Source of the DNA: WHSW01 sp963767475
GTDB taxonomy: Bacteria; Actinomycetota; Thermoleophilia; Solirubrobacterales; 70-9
Length of the DNA stretch: 64,000 bases
NCBI GenBank assembly: GCA_963767475.1
Contig: CAVYEI010000002.1
Location: 310,001 to 374,000 of the forward strand
Direction: 5' to 3'
Under the pieces are notes generated by a model that saw nothing but the letters and a program-made list of their open reading frames with translations, had not been told where the DNA came from and did no database searches. Both the position numbers and the translations under genes were made by a program. Positions 54,474 through 61,904 of this stretch are shown here, piece by piece (positions within the stretch are counted from its first letter, which is position 1; each line of letters opens with the position of its first letter).

Positions 54474-55558
54474 CCGGTCTGAACCTCTTGCCAGGCCCGG
54501 ATCCAGACCTCGAAGTTCTCCGGCTGGACCTCGGCGATCGCGTCGGCGATCGAGCGCGGGTCGGCGGTCTCGCGGAACTTCGGCGGCACCGAGGCGACCG
54601 CGGCGGCGTTGACGATCGCGAACCCGTTCTGCCCGGCGATCGCCTGGGCGGGCTTGGAGACGAAGTAGTTGATCAGCTTGTAGGCCGCGTCGATGTTCTC
54701 GGCCTTCGAGGTGATCCCGAGGCCGCAGACCCAGGAGAGCGCACCCTCGTCGGGGGCGACCCATTCCACCGGCTCGCCCTCGGCCTGCAACAGCAACGCG
54801 TTGTAACGCCCGCCGTCGGCGAGCACGATCTCGCCGCCCTTGAACAGGTTCAGCTTCTCCGAGTCGGAGCCGGTGAAGGCGCGGAACTGGGACTTCGACT
54901 CGATCAGCTTCTGCTTTGCCTCCTCGACCTGCTCGTCGGTGAGCACCATCGGGTTCTCGGCACCGAGCGCCGCGGCGGTCTCGGCGATCGGCGTCAGCCA
55001 GGTGCCGCCGTCGATCGAGACCCGGCCCTCGTAGGCGGGATCGAAGAGATCGGCCCACGAGTCCGGGGCGGGGACCACCTCCTCGGTGTTGTAGAGCAGG
55101 CCCTGGGGCCCGGCGGCGATCGGGACGAAGTTGAGGTTGCCGTCGGGGCGCCGGACGCCCTCGCCGTCGTTGAAGGCGAGCTCGTCGAAACCCTCGATCC
55201 CCGCTGGATCGATCGGTCGCAACAACCCGCGGGTGACGAGCGGCTGGTACTCGTCCGAGCAGACGTTGACGATGTCGGCCTCGAACCCACCGGCGAGCTT
55301 CGCCGCCCCCTCCTGAACGCTGTCGAAGGTAGCCGTCTTCAGGTCGAGGTCCGGGTTCTGCTTGCGGAAGGGGTCGAGAATCACGTCGCTGGCGGTGTCG
55401 CTATAGGTGAACGTGCGCAGGGTTCCGCTGACCGCCGCGTTCCCATCGGCCGGCGGGGGGGCGGGGGAGTCCGTCTCCTCCGAGCTGCCGCAGCCGGCGA
55501 CCAGCGCAGCCAGCGCCAGCGCCGCGGAGAGGGCGCGGCATAGGCGCTGGCCAACCAT
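54470..55558 (-). CDS. PotD-like amine-binding lipoprotein (copy 3)
   Basis: A 362-residue binding lipoprotein (lipobox L-V-A-G-C-G) with G-T-L-R-T-F-T-Y-S-D, A-A-K-L-A-G-G-F-E-A-D-I-V-N-V-C-S-D-E-Y and L-S-W-V-C-G-L-G-I-T-S, including the two paralogue-wide Cys. I chose ATG 55558, which starts M-V-G-Q-R-L-C-R-A-L; a longer frame to 55576 would run through site D. The ATG directly follows that 19-bp site with no Shine-Dalgarno, suggesting a leaderless message. It has no permease of its own and is coupled to the M20 hydrolase. Confidence 0.9.
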   Translation of the reverse strand: MVGQRLCRALSAALALAALVAGCGSSEETDSPAPPPADGNAAVSGTLRTFTYSDTASDVILDPFRKQNPDLDLKTATFDSVQEGAAKLAGGFEADIVNVCSDEYQPLVTRGLLRPIDPAGIEGFDELAFNDGEGVRRPDGNLNFVPIAAGPQGLLYNTEEVVPAPDSWADLFDPAYEGRVSIDGGTWLTPIAETAAALGAENPMVLTDEQVEEAKQKLIESKSQFRAFTGSDSEKLNLFKGGEIVLADGGRYNALLLQAEGEPVEWVAPDEGALSWVCGLGITSKAENIDAAYKLINYFVSKPAQAIAGQNGFAIVNAAAVASVPPKFRETADPRSIADAIAEVQPENFEVWIRAWQEVQTG

Positions 55559-55577
55559 AGACAGATTGTTCCACAAT
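55559..55577 (-). promoter_or_regulatory. Putative GntR operator, site D (directly before potD copy 3)
   Basis: Minus-strand sequence ATTGTGGAACAATCTGTCT. The core ATTGT-TCC-ACAAT (plus strand, 55565-55577) is a perfect 5-3-5 palindrome and differs from site C by one base. It abuts the ATG at 55558, mirroring the position of site C before gntR. Confidence 0.65.
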
Positions 55578-55603
55578 CAGGTATCGTCCGTCATCCACGT
55601 TGA

Positions 55604-55616
55604 ACTGTTGAACAAC
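55604..55616 (+). promoter_or_regulatory. Possible GntR core site E (upstream of second phosphatase)
   Basis: ACTGTTGAACAAC matches 11 of 13 bases of the site A core ATTGTTGAACAAG, but the flanking TG.C half is absent. It lies 47 bases before the phosphatase ATG. Confidence 0.4.
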
Positions 55617-55663
55617 CTCGTCGATCGCTCGGCGGGACCCCGATCGAGGAAGGGGGTGGCCGG

Positions 55664-56941
55664 ATGGCCGCCAGGCAGGGAAGCATCGGTTCCGTCAAGG
55701 CCAGGACGGCCGTCGCCGCCGCGGTGATCGTCGCGCTCGCCGCCGCCCTGTGGCTGGCGCGCGGAGCAGCGCCGAGCCAGGCAGCCACGCCCGCGGGGAC
55801 GAGCGTGATCGTGCTGATCGGCGACGGCATGGGCCCTGCCCAGCGGGCGGCGACGCAGCTGGCACGCTACGGGCTCGACGTCGACCAGCCGATGGACGCG
55901 CTTCCCGTCTCCGGCTCGATGCTGACCCAGCCGGCCGGCTCCGCGATCACCGACTCGGCCGCCGGGGCGACCGCGATCGCGACCGGGACCAAGACCAAGA
56001 ACGGCTACGTCGGTGTCGGACCCGACGGCGAGCGGCTCACGACTCTGCTGGAGATCGCCCGCGACGCCGGCAAGTCGACCGGCCTGGTCGAGGACGCCGA
56101 CGTCACCAACGCAACCACCAGCTCGTTCGCCGCCCACGTCCGCGACCGCGACCTGCGGCGGACGATCGCCCGCCAGTACCTCTTCGACACGCGACCCGAC
56201 GTGATCCTCGGCGGCGGCGAGCAGTTCTGGTGCAAGCGCGGGACCCCGGGAGCGATCCCCAACGACCTGCCCGACGACCGCTGCCGCGGCAAGTCCAACC
56301 TGGTCGCCGACGCGCAGTCGCTCGGCTATCAGTACGCGTCCGACGCCCAGAGCCTGGCCGCCGCCACCGGCCCGAAGCTGCTTGGCCTGGTGCAGCAGGA
56401 CCCCTACGTGCGCGAGCTGCTCGCCGACTACGACCGCAAGACCGATCCCCACTACGTCCCGGAGGAGGCGCTGGTGACGAAAGCGATCGAGATCCTGAGC
56501 CAGGACCCCGACGGCTTCTTCCTCGCGATCGACGTCGACGAGATCGACGTCGGCGGCCACGCCAGCCACGCCGGCCTGGTGATCAAGTCCGCCGACATGC
56601 TCAACCGGATCGTCAGCGCGGTCGAGGCCTACCGCGCCACCGATCCCAACCTCCTGTTCGTGGTCACGGCCGACCACGAGACCGGAGGGATGACGATCGA
56701 GGGTCCGAAGAGCAACTCGACCTCCGTGCTCGGCTACCCGATCCCCAAGCGGTGGCGCAACGGGCCGTTCGGGATCGAGGGGACGAACGACCTGTTCACC
56801 ACCGATTGGACCACCCCGGGCCACACCGGCGTGCCCGTGCCGCTGACCGCCGCCGGGCTCAGGGCCGAGCGGCTCGACGGCCTCAACGACAACACCGACG
56901 TCTTCGAGGTCGCCCGCGGGGTGCTTACCGGGACCCCGTAA
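55664..56941 (+). CDS. Secreted alkaline phosphatase, PhoA family (copy 2)
   Basis: A 425-residue exported phosphomonoesterase. Signal segment A-V-A-A-A-V-I-V-A-L-A-A-A-L-W-L-A-R; catalytic blocks V-I-V-L-I-G-D-G-M-G, nucleophile in I-T-D-S-A-A-G-A-T-A, D-V-D-E-I-D-V-G-G-H, V-T-A-D-H-E-T-G-G and T-P-G-H-T-G-V-P-V-P. Compared with copy 1 it has an extra Cys pair (Q-F-W-C-K-R and D-D-R-C-R-G). GGGGGTGG precedes the ATG. Divergent from potD copy 3 with sites D and E in between, so phosphatase and amine-binding protein are probably co-regulated. Confidence 0.93.
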   Translation: MAARQGSIGSVKARTAVAAAVIVALAAALWLARGAAPSQAATPAGTSVIVLIGDGMGPAQRAATQLARYGLDVDQPMDALPVSGSMLTQPAGSAITDSAAGATAIATGTKTKNGYVGVGPDGERLTTLLEIARDAGKSTGLVEDADVTNATTSSFAAHVRDRDLRRTIARQYLFDTRPDVILGGGEQFWCKRGTPGAIPNDLPDDRCRGKSNLVADAQSLGYQYASDAQSLAAATGPKLLGLVQQDPYVRELLADYDRKTDPHYVPEEALVTKAIEILSQDPDGFFLAIDVDEIDVGGHASHAGLVIKSADMLNRIVSAVEAYRATDPNLLFVVTADHETGGMTIEGPKSNSTSVLGYPIPKRWRNGPFGIEGTNDLFTTDWTTPGHTGVPVPLTAAGLRAERLDGLNDNTDVFEVARGVLTGTP

Positions 56942-56987
56942 TCCCGTCTCGCGCCATGGCGGCGCGAGGTTGGAGATACTGGGACCG

Positions 56988-57395
56988 ATGGCAAGCGACA
57001 ACGTCGAGCGCTACCGCGACGCGCTCGAGGCCTGGAACCGGCGCGACCTGGTCTGGATCCTCGAGCAGGCGACCTCGGACTTCGAGTTCCATACCGCGCA
57101 GCTTTTTCCCGGTACCGAGCCCGTTTACCGCGGCCGCGAGGGCATGGTCGAGTTCTGGACCACCTTCATCGAGGAGCCGTGGGCGCTGCTGCGAATCGAC
57201 GTCGACGAGCTGCTGCCGGCCGGCGACGACCGGGTGCTGGCGCTGCTCACCTTTACCGGGACCGAGCGCGGGTCGAGCACCGAGGTGACGCTCCAGTACG
57301 CCCACCTGGCCACCTTTCGCGGCAGCGATGTGATGCGGGTCGACGCCTTTGCCGACTGGGAGGACGCCCGCGCCGCCGCCGGGTTGACCGACTGA
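56988..57395 (+). CDS. NTF2/SnoaL-like small protein
   Basis: About 135 residues of the NTF2-like cone fold: V-E-R-Y-R-D-A-L-E-A-W-N-R-R-D, then G-R-E-G-M-V-E-F-W-T-T-F, then I-D-V-D-E-L and A-T-F-R-G-S-D-V-M-R-V-D. Such proteins are isomerases, cyclases or ligand-binding proteins; the role here is unknown. I chose ATG 56988 (M-A-S-D-N-V-E-R-Y), since the upstream frame adds residues atypical for the fold. Six bases separate it from the VOC gene. Confidence 0.8.
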   Translation: MASDNVERYRDALEAWNRRDLVWILEQATSDFEFHTAQLFPGTEPVYRGREGMVEFWTTFIEEPWALLRIDVDELLPAGDDRVLALLTFTGTERGSSTEVTLQYAHLATFRGSDVMRVDAFADWEDARAAAGLTD

Positions 57396-57400
57396 GCCGC

Positions 57401-57760
57401 GTGCTCCAACACGTCTCGATCGAGATCCCCCCCGACCAGTCCGACGCCGCGGTCGCGTTCTGGGGCCTGCTCGGGTTCGAGCCGGTCGAATCGCCCGAGC
57501 CGCTCGGCGGCTACGTCACCTGGGTCGAGCACGCGGGAACCCAGATCCACCTGATCCACACCGACGCCGCCAGTGTGCCGGTTCTCGGACATGCGGCTGT
57601 GGTCGTCGACGACTTCGACGGCGCGCTCGACCGCGTGGCCGGCGCCGGTCACGAGGTCGAGGAGGCGCGGCAATTGTGGGGTGCGCGGCGCGCCTTCGCG
57701 ATCGCTCCGGGCGGTCACCGGGTCGAGCTGATGGAGTCCCCGCCTCCTCCTGCTCGCTGA
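57401..57760 (+). CDS. Glyoxalase/VOC-family protein
   Basis: A 119-residue single-module VOC protein: L-Q-H-V-S-I-E-I-P at the start (metal His), F-W-G-L-L-G-F-E-P-V, I-H-L-I-H-T-D-A, then H-A-A-V-V-V-D-D-F-D and A-P-G-G-H-R-V-E-L-M at the end, where the second-half metal Glu sits. Members are glyoxalases, dioxygenases or resistance proteins. GTG 57401 follows the NTF2-like stop closely. Confidence 0.85.
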   Translation: MLQHVSIEIPPDQSDAAVAFWGLLGFEPVESPEPLGGYVTWVEHAGTQIHLIHTDAASVPVLGHAAVVVDDFDGALDRVAGAGHEVEEARQLWGARRAFAIAPGGHRVELMESPPPPAR

Positions 57761-57810
57761 GCCCGGGGGCCCGAACCCGACCCGCCGAGCCGATCACTAC
57801 GATCGCCCGC

Positions 57811-59436
57811 GTGCGCTATCCGGTCGAGTCGTTCAGCCCCGCCGAGCAGGCTCTGCTCGAGCCCCATTTCACCAACCTCGACCGGCCCGTATTCAGCCTC
57901 GTCAACCTCCCCGAGACGGTCAAGGGGGCGATGTTCGCGCGCTACTCGCGCTACCCCGGAACCCTTCGCAGGATGTTCCTGGACGAGTTCGCCGCCGACG
58001 TCCCGGCCGGCGAGCGGCCCTTCGACGGGGTCGAGGGCGAGCGCGCGGCGGGGCTCTACGAGCGGGTCTTCATCGGCTACGGCGACGACTCGATCGCCCA
58101 GGTCGGCGGCGCCCACGTCGCCTGCGAGTGGGTCTCCAACGTGCTCACGAAGGTGCTCCAGCGCGGCCGCCTGGCGGCCTATCTCGAGCAATCCACCCGC
58201 TACATCCCCTACGACCAGCCGATCGAGGGACGCGGCGGCTATCGCTACTACTCCGATGACGATCTCGGGCCCGGCTACGCGACGGCGATGGACGAGCTGT
58301 TCAAGATCTACTCGCAGAGCCTGGAGACGGTCCAGGCCTGGGCCGCCGAGCGCTGGCCACGCGACGATGGTCAGCCCGAAGGCGCTTGGCGCGGCTCGAT
58401 CCGCGCCAAGGCGCTCGACCTGCTGCGCGGACTGCTGCCGGCCTCGACCCTGAGCCACGTCGGCATCTACGCCTCCGGCCAGGCCTACGAGCAGATGCTG
58501 CTGCGGCTGGCGGCCTCGCCGCTGCCCGAGGCGCGCGACTACGGCGAGATGCTGCTCGCCGAGCTCAAGCACGTGATCCCGAGCTTCGTTGCCCGCGTCG
58601 ACGTTCCCGAGCGCGGCGGCGACTGGGTCAGTCACCTGCGCCAGCGTCGCGAGGCGACCGAGCGCGCCGTCGCCCGCCTCGGACTCGATCGCCGCGGCGG
58701 CGATGGCGCGCCCTCGGTCGAGCTCGTCCACGTCGACGGCTCCGAGGACGACCTCTTGGCGGCGTCGCTGTATGAGTCGGCGGGAGCCGCTGAGTCGGAG
58801 ATCCGCAGTCGGATCGCGGCCCTGGACCCGATCGAGCGGGCGGAGCTGATCGGCGAGCTCGCCGGCGAGCGGCGCAACCGCCGCCACCGCCCCGGGCGCG
58901 GCTGGGAGGCGGTCCGCTACCGGTTCGAGATCGTCTCCGACTACGGCGGCTTTCGTGACCTGCAGCGCCACCGGATGCTGACCTGCCAGTGGCAGCGGCT
59001 CGGTCCCGACCTCGGCGCCGGGGTCCCGGACGAGGTCCGCGAGGCCGGCGTCGGCGGCGAGTACGAGCGCGCGCTGGAGCTCTCACACGCCGAGTTCGAC
59101 CGCCTCGAGGTCGCCGGGCTGCCCGAGGCGGCGCCATATGCGCTCTGCCTCGGCTACCGGATCCGCTACGTGCTCGACCTCAACGCCCGCGAGGCGATGC
59201 ACCTCTGCGAGCTGCGCTCCGGGCGCGAAGGCCACCCGACCTACCGCGCCGTCGCCCAGGCGATGCACGAGCGGATCGCCCAGGTCCACCCCGCCGTCGC
59301 CGCGGCGATGGTGCACGTCGACTCGACCACCGAGCCGCGCCTGGAGCGGATCCTGAGCGAGATCCGCACCCACCGCAAGCGGATCGCCGCCGCCAAGGCC
59401 ACGGACGCGCCACCCGGCGTCAGCACGCTCGGCTGA
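57811..59436 (+). CDS. Tandem-domain ThyX-like flavoprotein
   Basis: A 541-residue protein made of two ThyX-type halves; ordinary FAD-dependent thymidylate synthase is about 220-270 residues. The N-terminal half has I-G-Y-G-D-D-S-I-A and L-Q-R-G-R-L-A-A-Y-L-E-Q-S-T-R-Y (residues 116-131), the ThyX motif with His replaced by Gly but E-x-S-x-R-Y kept. The C-terminal half has L-Q-R-H-R-M-L-T-C-Q-W-Q-R-L (Arg386-His387-Arg388), with RHR kept but the rest of the motif lost, and L-N-A-R-E-A-M-H-L-C-E-L-R-S near the end. Whether it makes dTMP or is a specialised paralogue cannot be told. Start GTG 57811. Confidence 0.82.
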   Translation: MRYPVESFSPAEQALLEPHFTNLDRPVFSLVNLPETVKGAMFARYSRYPGTLRRMFLDEFAADVPAGERPFDGVEGERAAGLYERVFIGYGDDSIAQVGGAHVACEWVSNVLTKVLQRGRLAAYLEQSTRYIPYDQPIEGRGGYRYYSDDDLGPGYATAMDELFKIYSQSLETVQAWAAERWPRDDGQPEGAWRGSIRAKALDLLRGLLPASTLSHVGIYASGQAYEQMLLRLAASPLPEARDYGEMLLAELKHVIPSFVARVDVPERGGDWVSHLRQRREATERAVARLGLDRRGGDGAPSVELVHVDGSEDDLLAASLYESAGAAESEIRSRIAALDPIERAELIGELAGERRNRRHRPGRGWEAVRYRFEIVSDYGGFRDLQRHRMLTCQWQRLGPDLGAGVPDEVREAGVGGEYERALELSHAEFDRLEVAGLPEAAPYALCLGYRIRYVLDLNAREAMHLCELRSGREGHPTYRAVAQAMHERIAQVHPAVAAAMVHVDSTTEPRLERILSEIRTHRKRIAAAKATDAPPGVSTLG

Positions 59437-59437
59437 G

Positions 59438-59863
59438 TCAGCCCGCGGGGAGCAACAGGTCGAGCGTGTGCTCGTGGGACTCGGGATCGGCGATCGAGAG
59501 CGTGCCGAGCGCGCCCTCATAGGCTCCGGTCCCGCCAATGATCGGCGCCGTTATCTCGGGGGAGTCGGAAAACCGAGCGTTCTGCGTCGTGATCGTCCCG
59601 TCGGCGAAGAAGTAGGTGGTCTCGCAGGCGATCCCGTCGTCCCCGGCCGGCAAGCAGGTACCGGCGACCTCGCCCTCGCGGTCGCCCGAGATCGGCGAGC
59701 CATAGGTGAAAGCGGGCTCCCGGCCAACCTCCAGCGCCCGCTCGTTCTCAACCTCCTCGGTCAGCGACAGCGTCTGGCGGTCGAACGCTGGGTCGTCTTT
59801 GGTGAGCGCGACGATCCCGAGCGCGATCGCGGCGAGGGCGAGTACGAGCGCGAGCGGCTGCAT
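59438..59863 (-). CDS. Secreted allene-oxide-cyclase-barrel-like protein
   Basis: A 141-residue protein with an N-terminal signal or anchor (L-A-L-V-L-A-L-A-A-I-A-L-G-I-V-A-L) and a beta-barrel resembling the AOC/dirigent fold: G-E-V-A-G-T-C, then Y-F-F-A-D-G-T-I-T-T-Q and I-I-G-G-T-G-A-Y-E-G-A-L-G-T-L. Two Cys (G-T-C-L and I-A-C-E) are likely bonded. Function unknown in bacteria. Its stop lies within two bases of the convergent ThyX-like stop. Confidence 0.75.
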   Translation of the reverse strand: MQPLALVLALAAIALGIVALTKDDPAFDRQTLSLTEEVENERALEVGREPAFTYGSPISGDREGEVAGTCLPAGDDGIACETTYFFADGTITTQNARFSDSPEITAPIIGGTGAYEGALGTLSIADPESHEHTLDLLLPAG

Positions 59864-59897
59864 CTGACGGGGAACCTAGAGGCTGGTGCCGACGGCA

Positions 59898-60533
59898 TCA
59901 GAGCGAGCCGATGCGGTCCGGCGGCCAGTAGGTGAGCATGGCCTCACCGATGATCCATTCGCGAGGCACCGGGCCCCAGAAGCGACTGTCGTCGCTGTTC
60001 GGCCGGTTGTCTCCCATCATGAAGTAGTCCCCCTCGGGGACCGTGATCGCAACCGGGAAATCGCAGCCGCCACCGGCTCCGCGGCAGGGGATGATCTTCC
60101 AGTCGCCCTCGAACGGCTCGCCGTTGACGATCGGAATTCCGTCGACCACCTTGAGCCGATCGCCCGGGCCTGCGACGACGCGCTTGATGAAGGTCTCGTC
60201 GCCCTCGCGCGAACCAGGCTGCGGGCAGACCTGACCCTCCTTTCGGACCTCGTCCGCTGCCCCGCACTCGGGCAGGCCGTCGCTGAGCGCGTTCGCCGGC
60301 GGGTGAAAGACGACCACATCGCCGGGATCGGGATCGGCACCGAGCCGAGTCGAGGCTCGGTTGACGAGCACCCGCTGGCCGATATCGAGGGTCGGCTCCA
60401 TCGACGCCGATGGGATCTGGTACGGCTTCACCGCATAGGCCTGGACCGTGACGGCCAAACCGACCGCGAGCACGACCACGAACACGAGCTCGAAAATCGG
60501 ACGGCGGCGGATGGCGAGAAGTCGTTCGCGCAC
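59898..60533 (-). CDS. lepB: Signal peptidase I
   Basis: A 211-residue membrane-bound serine protease that removes Sec and Tat signal peptides. One N-terminal membrane helix (F-E-L-V-F-V-V-V-L-A-V-G-L-A-V-T-V), then box B with catalytic Ser44 in I-P-S-A-S-M-E-P-T-L, box D with Lys117 in F-I-K-R-V-V-A-G-P-G-D-R and box E G-D-N-R-P-N-S-D-D-S-R-F-W-G. A Cys-containing insert (P-E-C-G ... Q-V-C-P ... I-P-C-R ... G-G-C-D) could give two disulfides on the outer face. Confidence 0.96.
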   Translation of the reverse strand: MRERLLAIRRRPIFELVFVVVLAVGLAVTVQAYAVKPYQIPSASMEPTLDIGQRVLVNRASTRLGADPDPGDVVVFHPPANALSDGLPECGAADEVRKEGQVCPQPGSREGDETFIKRVVAGPGDRLKVVDGIPIVNGEPFEGDWKIIPCRGAGGGCDFPVAITVPEGDYFMMGDNRPNSDDSRFWGPVPREWIIGEAMLTYWPPDRIGSL

Positions 60534-60583
60534 GTCAATCAGCTTGGCAGGTCAAATCAAGGCGCTCCTAAGGAGCGCTCCAG

Positions 60584-61894
60584 CTACGGGATCTGCCGGC
60601 GTTGCTCGCAGCCGGGGCCGCGGTCGCGGCCGGGGCCGCCGATGCAGGTGTCGATTCCGGGGCCTCCGTTGAGGACGTCGCCCCCGTCGCCCCCGCGCAG
60701 GGTGTCGTCGCCATCGCCGCCCTTGAGCCGGTCGTCGCCATCGCCGCCACAGGCGGTGTCGGCGCCGCCGAAGCCGCGGGCGCGGTCGGCGTCTCCCTTG
60801 ACCTTGAACGTCTCGGCGAGGTCGGTGCCGGTGAAGTCATTCGGCCCGGCGCCGCCGAGGTTGGTCACCTGGTCTCCGCCGCAGAGCAGCGCCGGGCCCG
60901 ACGCCTGCTCGTAGAGCTGCTCGGCCTCGTCGCCGAAGTACGGCCCGTAGAGGTGCTCGAAGTCGAGCTCGTAGCCATAGCTGGTGAGGCCGTTGACCGC
61001 TCCCGAGGCGTTCACCCATCCGCCGCCGCTGGCGCCGCCGCTCATGTCGCAATCGATCTGGACCGTCTCCGGGCCGTTGCCGGGCGGGCTGTCGGCCCCG
61101 GTGACGGCGGAATCGCAGGTGTAGAGGCGCTGGCCATCGAAGGTCGGCTCGAACAGGGTCGGCTCAGCCGGATAGCCGAAGGCGGTGTACTGCTGAGTTC
61201 GAGAGCGGTCGAACGCGATCGGCCGGGCGCCGACCGCGTCCTCGATCCCGCGGCCGCTGGAGTCCCGGACGAGGCGGGCGGCGCCGAGGTCCTGGCGGAT
61301 GTCTGTCGTCTCGCTCCAGGCCGTGGTCGTGAACAGCTGCGCCGCGGGCCAGGCTCCAAACGGCTGCTCGCCGTTTCGGTATCCGGGGATGAAGGTCCAG
61401 TTGCTGGCAAAGCCGCCCCCGAACTGGGAGTCGTTGACACAGTGGCCGGCAGACCAGGCGAGGGTGTGCTGGTTCGAGGTCACAGCGGTCGCCGAGCAGA
61501 CGAAGTCACCCGGGTCCGAGCCACCCGAGATCGTGAAGAAGACCTTGCCGTGGACGCTGGCGGGAAAGGTCGAGCTGGCGGCGCTGGCGTCGACCGCGGC
61601 GCGGATATCGCGACCGCCGGAGGCTCGTCGCAGAGGCCGAGCTTGCGCTCGCACCAGCCGCCCGCGCGCGGTCACGGCGAGGTCGGCGGGGCGGGCGCGG
61701 CGCAGGCGGCGGGCGCTCCAGTACTCGCGAACCGCTGCCGGGCGCTGATCGACCGCGGTCTTCACAACGACCCCCTGCGCCGCGCCCGTGGTCGCGGCCG
61801 AGGCCGAGATCGCGCCGGCGAGAGTCGCGACCGCGACTGCCGTCGCTCCGAGGACGCCGAGGCGCTTGCACACGATTCCGCGCCCGTCGATCAC
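60584..61894 (-). CDS. Secreted trypsin-like serine protease with C-terminal RTX-type repeats
   Basis: A 436-residue exported protein. Signal peptide ending near I-S-A-S-A, a propeptide-like Arg-rich stretch (A-R-R-L-R-R-A-R-P), then a chymotrypsin-fold domain: His in W-S-A-G-H-C-V-N-D, Asp in T-T-D-I-R-Q-D-L-G-A and Ser in C-D-M-S-G-G-A-S-G-G-G-W. The last 90 residues hold calcium-binding nonapeptide repeats (G-G-D-G-D-D-R-L-K, G-G-D-G-D-D-T-L-R, G-G-D-G-G-D-V-L-N). GTG 61894 gives M-I-D-G-R-G; a GTG seven codons later is the other option. No type I secretion genes are near, so export is presumably by Sec. Confidence 0.88.
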   Translation of the reverse strand: MIDGRGIVCKRLGVLGATAVAVATLAGAISASAATTGAAQGVVVKTAVDQRPAAVREYWSARRLRRARPADLAVTARGRLVRAQARPLRRASGGRDIRAAVDASAASSTFPASVHGKVFFTISGGSDPGDFVCSATAVTSNQHTLAWSAGHCVNDSQFGGGFASNWTFIPGYRNGEQPFGAWPAAQLFTTTAWSETTDIRQDLGAARLVRDSSGRGIEDAVGARPIAFDRSRTQQYTAFGYPAEPTLFEPTFDGQRLYTCDSAVTGADSPPGNGPETVQIDCDMSGGASGGGWVNASGAVNGLTSYGYELDFEHLYGPYFGDEAEQLYEQASGPALLCGGDQVTNLGGAGPNDFTGTDLAETFKVKGDADRARGFGGADTACGGDGDDRLKGGDGDDTLRGGDGGDVLNGGPGIDTCIGGPGRDRGPGCEQRRQIP

Positions 61895-61904
61895 CGCGAG
61901 GACT

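Noticed and set aside
55577..57001. A 474-residue minus-strand frame over the second phosphatase
   Set aside because: Antisense shadow of an obvious alkaline phosphatase with all catalytic motifs.
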